A stretch of 64,000 bases of DNA from Parerythrobacter aestuarii (GTDB taxonomy: Bacteria; Pseudomonadota; Alphaproteobacteria; Sphingomonadales; Sphingomonadaceae), in contig NZ_JARBWD010000002.1 in the NCBI RefSeq assembly GCF_030140925.1, forward strand, positions 186,001 to 250,000, written 5' to 3'. Made by a program: the position numbers and the translations under genes. Shown here in pieces: positions 1 through 9,005 of this stretch. The notes beneath the pieces are model-generated. The model made no database searches. It was not told the origin of the DNA and saw nothing but the letters and a program-made list of their open reading frames with translations. The first letter of the stretch is position 1; every line of letters starts with the position of its first letter.

Positions 1-1478
1 CCGATCTGGTCGAGATAGTCCTGCAGGCCCGCCTTCTCGAGATAGTCGGTCACGACCTGCGAGCCCGGTGCGAGCGAAGTCTTGACCCACGGCTTGGGCT
101 TGAGGCCCTTCTCGACCGCCTTCTTGGCGACGAGGCCGGCGGCGATCAGCACGTCCGGGTTGGAGGTGTTGGTGCAGCTGGTGATAGCCGCGATCACGAC
201 ATCGCCATCGCCAATGTCGTGATCCTTGCCTTCAACCGGGACACGGGCCGGGGAAGACTTGCCGTAGACTTTCTGCAGGTCGCCGTTGAACAGTTCGTCC
301 ACCTCGGGGAGGATGACCTTGTCCTGCGGGCGCTTGGGACCGGCGAGGCTGGGGACGACCGCCGACATGTCGAGGTCCAGTGTCTTGGTGAAGACCGGCT
401 CGTTGTCCGGCTCGAACCACATGCCCTGTTCGCGACAATAGGCTTCGACCAGCGCGATCTGCTCTTCGCTCCGGCCGGTAAGGCGCAGGTAATCGAGCGT
501 CTTGTCGTCAACCCCGAAGAAGCCGCAGGTCGCGCCGTATTCGGGGGCCATGTTGGCAATGGTGGCGCGGTCGGCCAGGCTGAGGTTGGACACGCCCGGG
601 CCGTAGAATTCAACGAACCTGCCGACGACACCGACTTCGCGCAGCATCTGCACGCAGGTCAGCACCAGGTCGGTGGCGGTGACGCCTTCCGCCATCGCCC
701 CGGTCAGCTTGAAGCCGACGACTTCAGGGATCAGCATGGAGACCGGCTGGCCGAGCATGGCAGCTTCGGCCTCGATCCCGCCGACGCCCCAGCCGAGTAC
801 GCCAAGGCCGTTGATCATGGTGGTGTGGCTGTCGGTACCCACGCAGGTGTCGGGGTAAGCCACAGTCGCGCCGTCCTGGTCCTCGGTCGACCACACGCCG
901 CGGCCGATGTGCTCGAGGTTGACCTGGTGGCAGATGCCGGTGCCAGGAGGCACGGCGGAGAAGTTCTGGAAGCTCTTGGAACCCCACTTGAGGAAGTCGT
1001 AACGCTCGGCATTGCGGGCGTATTCGAGCTCGACGTTCTTTTCGAACGCCTTGGGGTGGCCGAATTCGTCGACCATCACCGAGTGGTCGATGACGAGGTT
1101 GACCGGAACCTGCGGGTTGATCTTGGCGGTATCACCGCCGAGCGTCTTGATCGCATCACGCATGGCGGCAAGGTCAACGACGCACGGCACGCCGGTGAAG
1201 TCCTGCAACAGCACGCGTGCCGGGCGGTACTGGATCTCGCTGCCGGTGACCGGATTCTTCTGCCAGTCGGCAATGGCCTGGATGTCGTCGGTCGAAACAG
1301 TGAAGCCGCCGTCTTCGAAACGCAGCATGTTTTCCAGCAGGACTTTCATGCTGAACGGCAACCTGGAAACGTCACCGATGGTCGCTTCTGCCTTGGCGAA
1401 GGAGTAATAGGCGTAGTCCTTGCCGCCAACAGAGAGCGTGCTGCGGGTTCCAAGCGTGTCTTTGCCGACCTGGGTCAT
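1..1478 (-). CDS. acnA: Aconitate hydratase A, N-terminal part (gene continues past the window start)
   Basis: Converts citrate to isocitrate in the TCA cycle using a [4Fe-4S] cluster. About 492 N-terminal residues of an enzyme normally near 890 are visible; the rest lies beyond base 1. Recognisable aconitase segments include [14 protein letters not shown], the [14 protein letters not shown] block, and [10 protein letters not shown] near residue 434, which carries the first cluster-ligand cysteine. The ATG is preceded by AAAGGA at good spacing. It is transcribed away from a possible small gene on the opposite strand. The reading frame is unbroken in the visible part. Confidence 0.96.
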   Translation of the reverse strand, partial: MTQVGKDTLGTRSTLSVGGKDYAYYSFAKAEATIGDVSRLPFSMKVLLENMLRFEDGGFTVSTDDIQAIADWQKNPVTGSEIQYRPARVLLQDFTGVPCVVDLAAMRDAIKTLGGDTAKINPQVPVNLVIDHSVMVDEFGHPKAFEKNVELEYARNAERYDFLKWGSKSFQNFSAVPPGTGICHQVNLEHIGRGVWSTEDQDGATVAYPDTCVGTDSHTTMINGLGVLGWGVGGIEAEAAMLGQPVSMLIPEVVGFKLTGAMAEGVTATDLVLTCVQMLREVGVVGRFVEFYGPGVSNLSLADRATIANMAPEYGATCGFFGVDDKTLDYLRLTGRSEEQIALVEAYCREQGMWFEPDNEPVFTKTLDLDMSAVVPSLAGPKRPQDKVILPEVDELFNGDLQKVYGKSSPARVPVEGKDHDIGDGDVVIAAITSCTNTSNPDVLIAAGLVAKKAVEKGLKPKPWVKTSLAPGSQVVTDYLEKAGLQDYLDQI

Positions 1479-1681
1479 CCGGGATCCTTTCAGTGCGATA
1501 ATGGAGGGGCGGCGCGGAGAGCGCGCTTCGCCCGTGATTTCGCCTGCGCACCTGCGCTTTTGCAGCGCTCAGGTCAAGGGGATCGAGGTGCAGAGACGTT
1601 ACAAGTGTTTACTGGTGCGGATTTGTAAATTCCGTCATTAAGCATGCAACGCAATCGCTGTGAGACAGGGGGCGGCCGGGC

Positions 1682-1840
1682 GTGCGACAGGACGAAAAAT
1701 CGACGCACACGCTGGGCAGCCTCAAGGCGGGTATTCTCTCCGCCGCGATGGTCGTTGCTGCAAGCTTTGCTGCAGCCATTGTCTTTTCGGGGACACCGCT
1801 TGAAGCCCAGCCCCACGAGGCTGAGCTCGGTTCCCGCTAA
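1682..1840 (+). CDS. Possible small single-pass membrane or secreted protein (52 aa)
   Basis: Small frame opening with GTG, preceded by an AGGGGG stretch, with an in-frame stop just upstream. The predicted peptide has a charged start (RQDEKSTHT), one hydrophobic stretch of about 22 residues (AGILSAAMVVAASFAAAIVF) and a short hydrophilic tail. That amphipathic layout is what a real signal/anchor peptide looks like and is rarer in chance frames. It is divergent from aconitase. No family is recognised. It could be a chance frame; comparison with the same intergenic region in relatives would settle it. Confidence 0.42.
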   Translation: MRQDEKSTHTLGSLKAGILSAAMVVAASFAAAIVFSGTPLEAQPHEAELGSR

Positions 1841-1978
1841 GGCCAATCCCAACAGGGGGCAAGCCGGGCACTTCGGGTCGCAAAACAGCCGTGTCGGCAC
1901 GCGCCGGCATGACGTCGAGCCTGCCCGGTGGCCGCTCTCCATGGGGGTGGAGGGCGGCCTACAACAAGCCTGGGCCTT

Positions 1979-2863
1979 TCAGATCGTGCTTTGTTCAGTC
2001 GGCGCGCGGGCGGCGATCCAGCAGCCGATCACGATCAGCACGGTTCCGGCAATGGTCGGCATTGTCACAGCTTCGCGAAAGAACAGCCAGCCGAACAACG
2101 AAGCCCACAGGAAGCCGGAGTATTCGATCGGCACCAGCGCCTGGGCTTCCGCCCGGGCATAAGCCCACGCGAGCGCCATTGCGCCTCCTACCGTGAGCAG
2201 CGCGGACCAGCCGACGGCGATCATCACGTCTGTGCTTGGCAACACGAAGAACCAGGGTGCTGCCAGTCCCAGGATTACAGCAGAGACCCCGGAATGGAAC
2301 GTCGCGACCTCGCGTGGCAAGGCGACCTGCGATTGCTGGCGTATCAGGATGAAGTTCCACGCATAGAGCAAGGCAGAAAAGATGATCGCGGCGAGGCCAA
2401 GCCACAAGTCGTTGTTCGGCGATTCGCTGCCGATCTTGCCGCCGATAATGACAATTGTCCCGGCAAAGCCAAGCACTGACGCCCAGATTGCTCTTCTCGA
2501 CACAGTCTCGCCCAACAGGATCGCTGCAAGGTAGAGCGCAATCAGCGGAGCGATAAAGGAAATCGCGATGGCTTCCGCAATCGGCAGTTTGGTCAATGCA
2601 TAGAAGAAGCTCAGCGCCATGAAGGTCGAGCTCGTGCCGCGCAGCAAGTGGAGCCTAAGGACATGGGGTTGCGGCCATTTGCCGCCGCCCGCAAGCCAGA
2701 CCGGTGCGATGAGGAGCAGGCCAAGGCTCGAGCGCAGCACTGCCGCGCTATAGGCCCCGATTGCGAGCGAGGCGCCTTTCATGAAGGCGTCCATCAGCGA
2801 TAGCATGCCGACCCCGGCAAGCGTGATGAGGAATGGCAACAGGGGATGGTCGCTGCGCGGCAT
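1979..2863 (-). CDS. EamA/DMT-superfamily transporter
   Basis: Inner-membrane protein of 294 residues with about ten hydrophobic helices arranged as two repeated EamA halves, the usual size and layout for drug/metabolite exporters of the RhaT/YdcZ kind. The N-terminus (MPRSDHPLLPFLITLAGVG) leads directly into helix 1, and the second half repeats the pattern near residues 150-285. The substrate cannot be read from sequence. The gene stands alone, with a divergent neighbour at 3020, so context gives no further clue. Confidence 0.88.
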   Translation of the reverse strand: MPRSDHPLLPFLITLAGVGMLSLMDAFMKGASLAIGAYSAAVLRSSLGLLLIAPVWLAGGGKWPQPHVLRLHLLRGTSSTFMALSFFYALTKLPIAEAIAISFIAPLIALYLAAILLGETVSRRAIWASVLGFAGTIVIIGGKIGSESPNNDLWLGLAAIIFSALLYAWNFILIRQQSQVALPREVATFHSGVSAVILGLAAPWFFVLPSTDVMIAVGWSALLTVGGAMALAWAYARAEAQALVPIEYSGFLWASLFGWLFFREAVTMPTIAGTVLIVIGCWIAARAPTEQSTI

Positions 2864-3019
2864 GCTAGGCCTTTAGTCAGCCATTGCGTTCGCGTCACGT
2901 AGGCAGGCAATTCAGCTTTTCGAAAGCGTCGATGCTTGATGCAATTTGTCGAATGCGGCAAATTGCTGCTGTTGCTGGAGTGCTATCGTCCAGCGCATTA
3001 AATTTGGGGCTGAAAAATC

Positions 3020-4420
3020 ATGCGAGTGCCGGTGCGTAAATCCATTCTCCTGCTCGGGGCGAGCGTGTTGTTGCCGATCGGCGCGGTGGCGCAGGAAAAC
3101 CTCTTGCCGCCTGAACCGGCCTCGGCTCCTACGCCTGCTCCGGCGAGCACCCCAGCGGTGCAGGACTATGATGCGCCCACACAGGGAAGTGTGCAGGAAG
3201 CGTTCGACGATGAATTCCTGACTGTCCAGCCGGTCGATCCGGTGGTCCAGCCGTGGTCCGTGCAACTGGCACAGCAGCTGGCTGAGGTCATCGCCACGAT
3301 CGATGGCGAAGGCCTGCGTCCGGCCGACTACGACCTTCCTGGCCTGCAGGCACTGATCGCCGCCGGTCCTGGTGAAGCGCTCGACAAGGGTGCCAGCCAG
3401 CGTTTCATCTGGCTGGTCGAGGACATGCGCGATGGCCGCACCCCCATGAACGGGCGCAAGCAGTGGTTCGTAATGGACCCGGATGCGGATCGCTATCGTT
3501 CGGCCAGCGTGCTCAAGGAAGCCATTGAATCGGGTGACATCGGTGGCGCGCTGGAGACAGTTGCCCCGCTTCACCCCGATTATGCCGTGCTGCGCACCGC
3601 TCTTGCCAAGGCGACCCCGGGCAGCGCGCGTTACAAGCAGATCCAGGCCAATATGGACCGCTGGCGCTGGCTTCCGCGCGATCTCGGCGGGCAGTACCTG
3701 ATCACCAACGTGCCGGAATACCAGCTGCGCCTGACAGTGAACGACAAGATCGTCCGCACCTACAAGACCATCGTCGGCAAGCCGGGCCGCACTGCGACCC
3801 CGCAGCTGGCCGAACTGGTCGAAGGCGTAATTCTCAATCCGACATGGACGGTGCCGCAAAGTATCGTGAAGGGCGAAGGGCTGGGCGCGCGGGTGCTGGG
3901 TAATCCGGCATGGGCCAAGCGGGCCGGTTATACCGCCACACGCGGCGCGAATGGCTGGGTCACCGTGGTCCAGCAGCCCGGGCCCGGCAATTCGCTCGGC
4001 AAGATGAAGCTCGACATGCCCAACCGGCACGCGATCTTCCTGCACGACACGCCCAGCCGGGGCCTGTTCAACTCGACTGCGCGGGCGCTGAGCCATGGCT
4101 GCATTCGCACCGAGCGGGCCAGCGAACTGGCGTTGACGCTGGCAATCCTGCAGGCGGGCCTGACCGCCGACGAAGGGGTCGAGATGCTGGCCAGCGGCAA
4201 GTACACCCGCGTGCCGTTCGAGAAGAAGATGCCAGTCTACATCACCTACTTCACCATGGCGACCAACATCGATGGCGAGCTGTCCGGCTTCAACGACATC
4301 TATGGCCGTGATGGCGCGGTGCTGGCAGCGTTCGACGCACCGCGCGTTGCCAACCGGTCGCGCGTGACCGATGAGCAGGTGATCGTGATCGAAGACGACT
4401 TGCGCGACGCTGCGCCTTAG
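3020..4420 (+). CDS. YcbB-type L,D-transpeptidase, secreted
   Basis: Periplasmic peptidoglycan-remodelling enzyme of 466 residues. A signal peptide (MRVPVRKSILLLGASVLLPIGAVA) is followed by a Pro/Ala-rich linker, an N-terminal domain of the YcbB kind (IDGEGLRPADY near residue 95), and a YkuD catalytic domain from about residue 225. The active-site signature is SHGCIR near residues 357-362, with Cys as the nucleophile, preceded by the AIFLHDTP block. Family members form 3-3 cross-links or attach proteins to the wall. It converges on a second, unrelated-subfamily L,D-transpeptidase with only 3 bp between the stop codons. Confidence 0.9.
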   Translation: MRVPVRKSILLLGASVLLPIGAVAQENLLPPEPASAPTPAPASTPAVQDYDAPTQGSVQEAFDDEFLTVQPVDPVVQPWSVQLAQQLAEVIATIDGEGLRPADYDLPGLQALIAAGPGEALDKGASQRFIWLVEDMRDGRTPMNGRKQWFVMDPDADRYRSASVLKEAIESGDIGGALETVAPLHPDYAVLRTALAKATPGSARYKQIQANMDRWRWLPRDLGGQYLITNVPEYQLRLTVNDKIVRTYKTIVGKPGRTATPQLAELVEGVILNPTWTVPQSIVKGEGLGARVLGNPAWAKRAGYTATRGANGWVTVVQQPGPGNSLGKMKLDMPNRHAIFLHDTPSRGLFNSTARALSHGCIRTERASELALTLAILQAGLTADEGVEMLASGKYTRVPFEKKMPVYITYFTMATNIDGELSGFNDIYGRDGAVLAAFDAPRVANRSRVTDEQVIVIEDDLRDAAP

Positions 4421-4423
4421 GGA

Positions 4424-5140
4424 TCAGAAAACGCCCGGGTTGGTCCGGTCTTGGCCGGTCGCATCGTTCGGCGTGAGCAGCGCGAGATCGGGTTGTTGGC
4501 GGCCGGGTGCGGTGACAATCGAACCGTCTTCTGCCCAGCCCAGGCTATCGGCATAGAGCAGCCGGCCGCCCGAGAGGTTGAGCAAGGCGATGCGGAACTG
4601 CTCTTCGCCCATTGCGAAGCAGCCGTTGGACCGACCGAGGCGGCCCCAGCGCTCGATATGCTCTGGCTCGGCATAGGCCGCGCGGTGCATCACGATATAG
4701 CGGCGCAGCGCGTTGTCGTTGGTCTCGTCGAGCCCGCCGAGGCGCACCGAGGTGCCGTAGCGGCCCTTGTACCACTCCCACGTCACATAGGCGCCCTTGC
4801 TCGTCGCGTTGGAGCCTTCGACGTTGGAATAGCGGTTGAGCCAGCCGTCATGCTCGGGATCCGACCCGCTGCCGTGGCTGACGAGGTAGCTGGTCACTTC
4901 CTCGCGGTCGAGATTGACGAAATGGAAGCGGTTCTCGTCCGAGCGCAGGCCATAGTCGGCGATGCCCACGATGTCGCGCTTCCAGATGACGTCGCCAGCC
5001 TTGTCGAGCTGTTCCTTCGCCAGCGCGAAGAGCTTGCGATCACGGACCGAACCTGCCGCCGGCTGGGCAAACACGCGCGTCGGCAGCGCAGCGAGCGCCC
5101 CGGTGGCAAGCGTGGCTTTGATAAGATCGCGACGTTTCAT
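4424..5140 (-). CDS. Murein L,D-transpeptidase catalytic domain protein (YkuD_2 type)
   Basis: Exported protein of about 238 residues. I chose the ATG giving MKRRDLIKATLATGALAAL, a signal peptide with a twin-arginine-like RRD start and an AxA-type cleavage region (VFAQPA); the frame is open further upstream, but that would run into the preceding gene. The YkuD_2 motif RSNGCFAM near residue 190 contains the likely nucleophilic Cys. It lies 13 bp downstream of the histone-deacetylase-family gene and is probably the last gene of the ispG run. Its specificity is unknown. Confidence 0.84.
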   Translation of the reverse strand: MKRRDLIKATLATGALAALPTRVFAQPAAGSVRDRKLFALAKEQLDKAGDVIWKRDIVGIADYGLRSDENRFHFVNLDREEVTSYLVSHGSGSDPEHDGWLNRYSNVEGSNATSKGAYVTWEWYKGRYGTSVRLGGLDETNDNALRRYIVMHRAAYAEPEHIERWGRLGRSNGCFAMGEEQFRIALLNLSGGRLLYADSLGWAEDGSIVTAPGRQQPDLALLTPNDATGQDRTNPGVF

Positions 5141-5153
5141 GTTCTGCAGCCTA

Positions 5154-6071
5154 CTATAGCGCAGCTGAAGCAATCGTAGAAGAGTCCGCACCAGGAGCGG
5201 TAAACCGTGCGTTTTCTGCGGCCATTGCCAGCATGGATCGAGCATGGCGGGCGGCAATGGCGTGTTGGTCGTCGCCATAACCGCCACCAAGCGCGCTGGC
5301 GACGGGGACGCCGCGTTGGCGAGCATGGCGGATCACGCAGCGGTCGCGGGCCTGCAAACCTTCGTCCGAGAGGGCAAGGCGCCCCAGCTTGTCGTCCCGG
5401 TGCGGGTCGACTCCAGCCTGGTAGAGCACGAGGTCGGGCTGTACCCGGTCGAGCAAGGACGGCAGGTGTTCCCCAAGGACGGCGAGGTAGTGGGCATCGC
5501 CAATCCCGTCGGGCAGGGCCACGTCGTGATCGGAGCGTGCCTTGCGCACCGGGAAGTTCTTCTCCGCATGCATGGAGAAGGTGACGATATCCTCGCGGCC
5601 GGCGGTGAGGCTGGCGGTGCCGTCTCCTTGGTGCACGTCGAGATCGATCACCAGGATGCGCCGGGCATCGCCCTCGGCGATCAGCCGGTTGGCCGCCACG
5701 GCCAGGTCATTGAATACGCAATAGCCTGCGCCAGTATCATGCAGCGCATGGTGGCTGCCCGCCGCGCTATTGGCGGCATAGCCGTGCTCGAAGGCAAGCT
5801 GCGCGGCCAACCACGTCCCGCCATTGGTATGCCGCACGCGGTCGCGAATATGCTCGGTGACGGGAAACCCGATCCGCCGCTCCTTCTCGCGCGGGACAGT
5901 GACGGAGAAGACTTGCTCGACGTAATCGGGGCAATGCACCGCTTCGAGCCATGGGCGCGGCATCGGCTCGGGTGCGTGCTCGGTGATCGCCGCGTCGCTT
6001 GCCCTCAGCGCTTCCATGACAAGGAAATACTTGTCGAACCGGAATGTCCCCCGCTCCGGGCGCGGGGCCAT
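5154..6071 (-). CDS. Histone-deacetylase-family (AcuC/AphA-like) amidohydrolase
   Basis: Zinc-dependent deacetylase fold: AAGSHHALHDTGAGYCVFND carries the HH pair, DLDVHQGDGT gives the Asp/His metal ligands, and YQAGVDPHRDD the C-terminal Asp. Bacterial members deacetylate small amines such as acetylpolyamines or acetoin-related substrates; the substrate here is unknown. The first ATG gives 305 residues, but homology-like sequence (LLHVVHHADY) continues upstream in frame to a CTG codon at 6101. That codon has GAGGGA about 9 bases upstream and lies 3 bases after the previous gene's stop, so the true start may be non-ATG. Confidence 0.9.
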   Translation of the reverse strand: MAPRPERGTFRFDKYFLVMEALRASDAAITEHAPEPMPRPWLEAVHCPDYVEQVFSVTVPREKERRIGFPVTEHIRDRVRHTNGGTWLAAQLAFEHGYAANSAAGSHHALHDTGAGYCVFNDLAVAANRLIAEGDARRILVIDLDVHQGDGTASLTAGREDIVTFSMHAEKNFPVRKARSDHDVALPDGIGDAHYLAVLGEHLPSLLDRVQPDLVLYQAGVDPHRDDKLGRLALSDEGLQARDRCVIRHARQRGVPVASALGGGYGDDQHAIAARHARSMLAMAAENARFTAPGADSSTIASAAL

Positions 6072-6104
6072 GTAATCGGCATGATGGACGACATGGAGCA
6101 GCGC

Positions 6105-6647
6105 CTATTCCCTCGCCATCTCGGTTGTGGCCATCAACGCCAACTCATCGTAAATCTCTTCGCCGCTGCGGCTGGCGGCATTGCGCCAGCTCTTGGCGGT
6201 GTCGGCGTTGAGCAGGCGGCCTTCGTTGTCGAGCAGCAGTAGGGTGGGGGTGTTCGTCACTTCCTCCTCCAGCCCGAAGCGCGCGGCGATGTCGAGGTTG
6301 CGGCCCTTGCCTTTCTGCGGGTGGCCGACATCGACATAGACCACTTCGTACCGGTCCTCGATCAAGCCAGCGAACCGTTCGCTTTGCAGCCACCCGGCCA
6401 GCGCGCGGCTGTCATGGCACCAGTTGGCACCGAGCACGATCATCACGAGCGCTCCGCGTTCGTTTGCGCGGACGAGCGCAGCATCGACATTGGCGGTGGC
6501 GTCTGCCTTCTTGTCGAAAGGGGTCGCTTCCGGGTGGTCCGGCGCGGCTGCTTCGGTCTCGCCAGCGAGCGATGCCGACGGACCGATCAGTGGCGCTGCC
6601 GCCAACACTGCAGCATAGGGTATCGCTTTCCTGATATTACGCATCAT
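6105..6647 (-). CDS. Secreted thioredoxin-like protein lacking the second redox Cys
   Basis: About 180 residues. The chosen ATG (MMRNIRKAIPYAAVLAAAPL) gives a signal peptide and overlaps the end of the upstream gene, which suggests translational coupling; a longer in-frame start is possible but would spoil the signal peptide. A thioredoxin-like core follows: VMIVLGANWCHDSRAL has the WC of the active site, but the CxxC second cysteine is replaced (WCHDS). The TPTLLLLDNEG block supplies the cis-Pro. With one Cys it may act as a reductase or isomerase variant or bind a partner. It is followed immediately by the HDAC-family gene. Confidence 0.78.
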   Translation of the reverse strand: MMRNIRKAIPYAAVLAAAPLIGPSASLAGETEAAAPDHPEATPFDKKADATANVDAALVRANERGALVMIVLGANWCHDSRALAGWLQSERFAGLIEDRYEVVYVDVGHPQKGKGRNLDIAARFGLEEEVTNTPTLLLLDNEGRLLNADTAKSWRNAASRSGEEIYDELALMATTEMARE

Positions 6648-6903
6648 CGCCGTCGATCTCGAGTTTTCCGACGCGGAGCCGATCGATCCGGGCATCGCGG
6701 ATGCGCAAGCGGCCTATTCCCATGCGGCCGACAGCGAGCGCGCCGATAGCGACGGCTCCCATCGCCAGCGCACCAAGGGCGAAAGCACCGGTTGCCATGG
6801 CGGTAATGGCGCGGGGACCCGCAGTGACAGAGGGCAGGCTATCCCTACTTGGCTCTGTGACCGGGGTTTCTTGAGGCGTGTCTATCCGCGCAGGTTCAGG
6901 CAT
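6637..6903 (-). CDS. Small hydrophobic repeat protein, pentad periodicity (unknown)
   Basis: 88-residue protein. A polar N-terminus of about 28 residues leads into a run of five-residue units of the type A-x-G-A-x (ATGAFALGALAMGAVAIGAL). The units pass without a break into charged pentads ending in RLRV and KLEI. This A(L/I)G-type periodicity is what pentapeptide-repeat-like or beta-helical proteins show, here half membrane-like and half soluble. The start ATG lies one base after the ispG stop, so the two are almost certainly cotranscribed. Function unknown. Confidence 0.7.
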   Translation of the reverse strand: MPEPARIDTPQETPVTEPSRDSLPSVTAGPRAITAMATGAFALGALAMGAVAIGALAVGRMGIGRLRIRDARIDRLRVGKLEIDGDDA

Positions 6904-6904
6904 C

Positions 6905-8053
6905 TCATTCCGCCGCTTCGGCCTGAGGCGCATGTGGGTCGAACGCCGTCGCTTCGCCAGCCTCGATCTTCGCGGCCTTTTCCTCGACCAGCTTGACGAT
7001 GTGGTCGAGCATGTCCTCGCTCTCGATATGGTGGTCCTTGAGCCCTGAAAGATAGACCATGTGCTTGCCCGAGCCACCGCCGGTCAGGCCGATATCGGTC
7101 TCGCGCGCTTCGCCGGGGCCATTGACGACGCAGCCGAGCACCGAAAGGCTCATCGGCGTCTTGATATGCTCGAGCCGCTTCTCCAGCGCTTCGACCGTGC
7201 GGATCACATCGAAGCCCTGCCGCGAGCAGCTGGGGCAGGACACGACACGGACGCCGCGCGTGCGCAGGCCGAGCGCCTTGAGCATCTCGAAGCCGACTTT
7301 CACTTCCTGCTCGGGCTCGGCACTCAGCGACACGCGGATGGTGTCGCCGATCCCGGCCCACAGCAGGCTGCCGATGCCGATGGAGGATTTGACTGTCCCG
7401 CCGATCAGGCCACCCGCCTCGGTAATGCCGAGATGCAGCGGACAATCCACGGCATCGGCGAGGCCATGATAGGCGGCGACGGCAAGGAACACGTCGCTCG
7501 CCTTCACCGCCACCTTGTATTCGTGGAAATCGTGGTCTTGCAGCAGTTTGATGTGGTCGAGCGCGCTTTCGATCAGCGCTTCCGGGCAAGGTTCGCCGTA
7601 TTTCTCCAGCAGGTCTTTCTCAAGGCTGCCGGCGTTGACCCCGATGCGAATGGCGCAGCCATTGGCCTTTGCCGCGCGCACGACCTCTGCGACGCGTTCC
7701 GACGAACCGATATTGCCGGGATTGATGCGCAGGCAAGCGGCACCGGCATCGGCGGCCTCCAGCGCGCGCTTGTAGTGGAAATGGATGTCGGCGACGATCG
7801 GCACCCGCGCTGCCTTGGTGATCTTGCCGAATGCTGCGCTGGCTTCGGCAGTCGGCACGGACACGCGGATGATGTCCGCTCCGGCGTCCTCGCAGCGGCG
7901 GATCTGGTTGATCGTCGCCACCGCGTCTTCGGTCGGCGTGTTGGTCATGGTCTGCACCGTGATCGGGGCATCCCCGCCAACGGGAACATCGCCGACCATG
8001 ATCTGGCGGCATTGGCGGCGCTCGATTTCGCGCCAGGGGCGTACGCTGGACAT
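6905..8053 (-). CDS. ispG: 4-hydroxy-3-methylbut-2-enyl diphosphate synthase
   Basis: Penultimate enzyme of the MEP isoprenoid pathway, an iron-sulfur enzyme acting on methylerythritol cyclodiphosphate. The 382-residue frame has the family's compact bacterial form: [20 protein letters not shown] at the start, IRINPGN-type residues ([10 protein letters not shown]) in the barrel, and the cluster ligands in CPSCSR and [10 protein letters not shown] near the C-terminus. The shorter form without an insert is usual in proteobacteria. It leads a five-gene run of tightly spaced or overlapping genes that ends at the L,D-transpeptidase. Confidence 0.97.
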   Translation of the reverse strand: MSSVRPWREIERRQCRQIMVGDVPVGGDAPITVQTMTNTPTEDAVATINQIRRCEDAGADIIRVSVPTAEASAAFGKITKAARVPIVADIHFHYKRALEAADAGAACLRINPGNIGSSERVAEVVRAAKANGCAIRIGVNAGSLEKDLLEKYGEPCPEALIESALDHIKLLQDHDFHEYKVAVKASDVFLAVAAYHGLADAVDCPLHLGITEAGGLIGGTVKSSIGIGSLLWAGIGDTIRVSLSAEPEQEVKVGFEMLKALGLRTRGVRVVSCPSCSRQGFDVIRTVEALEKRLEHIKTPMSLSVLGCVVNGPGEARETDIGLTGGGSGKHMVYLSGLKDHHIESEDMLDHIVKLVEEKAAKIEAGEATAFDPHAPQAEAAE

Positions 8054-8106
8054 GGCCCCTCTATAGGCGCGATGGATGGCGGGTTAAAGGCGCTTGGTTG
8101 CTGTCT

Positions 8107-8958
8107 CTAGTTGAGCGCGTCGCGATAGCGCCGACTTCCGCGTAGCAACGCTCCACTGGAAAGTGTGACTTCGAAATCGCCGCTGGAGACTGTTTCGACT
8201 TGTCGCACCGCTGCCTTGCGGACCAGTCGCGAGCGATGGATGCGGGCAAAGCCGTAGGGAGAAAGCTCGCCTTCGATGGCCTGCATCGTGGCTCGGTGGA
8301 GGATCGTGCGTTCGCCGGAGTGGATCTCGACATAGTTGCCGGCCGCTTCGACATGGTCGATTTCGTCATACGGCAGAGCAATCCGGCGCGCACCATCCAC
8401 GGCGGTGAAGACCCGAGATTCGCCCGATGGCGCATAAGATTGTCCCAGATACCAGCGCGCTGCGGACAGGATCAGCACGAACAACAGGTAGTCGGGCAAA
8501 TCCTTGCGTAGCTCGTAGGGCCAGCCGCCAATCCCTGAGGGGAAAACGTAGTCAACGCCCTTGGCTGCCCAGATCGCTTCGCGCAACCCAACCATCAGGC
8601 CAACATGCAGGGCCGAAGCCAGGAACGCTCCGGCAGCCAGCAAGGCCAGCGCCATCGGCCAGCTGCGCCGGGGCGGGAGGATGTGAGGCAAGGCCAGCCA
8701 CAAGAGGGCAATCACGCAGGTCCAGCCGACTAGGCTCGAACCTTCCAGCGCCCAGATCATCCATGTGACCGGTTGACCGCCGCTGCGCTCGGTGTCGGCG
8801 ATGATCGAGCTGACATTGGCGTAGACTTCCATGCCGCCATAGATGGCGAAGAGCAGGGCGATTGCGACGATGGCCAGTCGGCGGTTGCCGCTTGTCACGG
8901 ACCGGCTGCCGCTCGTCCCAGCGCCTTCGCTTCCCGTCCCTGACGCATCGCCGCTCAT
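8107..8958 (-). CDS. Membrane-anchored LytTR-domain DNA-binding regulator
   Basis: 283 residues. A polar Gly/Ser/Thr-rich start is followed by four hydrophobic segments (about residues 28-48, 65-85, 95-125, 150-170) and a C-terminal LytTR DNA-binding domain (from about 180). The domain shows the typical IDHVEAAGNYVEIHSGERTI block and IHRSRLVRKAAV. This architecture is common in Sphingomonadales and suggests a membrane protein that senses an unknown signal and acts directly on DNA without a separate kinase. Target genes are not evident. The neighbouring acyltransferase is divergent. Confidence 0.87.
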   Translation of the reverse strand: MSGDASGTGSEGAGTSGSRSVTSGNRRLAIVAIALLFAIYGGMEVYANVSSIIADTERSGGQPVTWMIWALEGSSLVGWTCVIALLWLALPHILPPRRSWPMALALLAAGAFLASALHVGLMVGLREAIWAAKGVDYVFPSGIGGWPYELRKDLPDYLLFVLILSAARWYLGQSYAPSGESRVFTAVDGARRIALPYDEIDHVEAAGNYVEIHSGERTILHRATMQAIEGELSPYGFARIHRSRLVRKAAVRQVETVSSGDFEVTLSSGALLRGSRRYRDALN

Positions 8959-9005
8959 GGCTTGGCGATAGCAGAGCTTGGCGGGCTGCGCCTAGCAGCA
9001 GGGTC

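Noticed and set aside
219..1628. Long open frame on the plus strand opposite aconitase
   Set aside because: It is the antisense shadow of acnA in high-GC DNA; no start signal, and residue composition (Arg/Ala/Gly-rich, no motifs) is that of a shadow. The same holds for many long frames across the window, such as opposite glmM, ppx and phaC.
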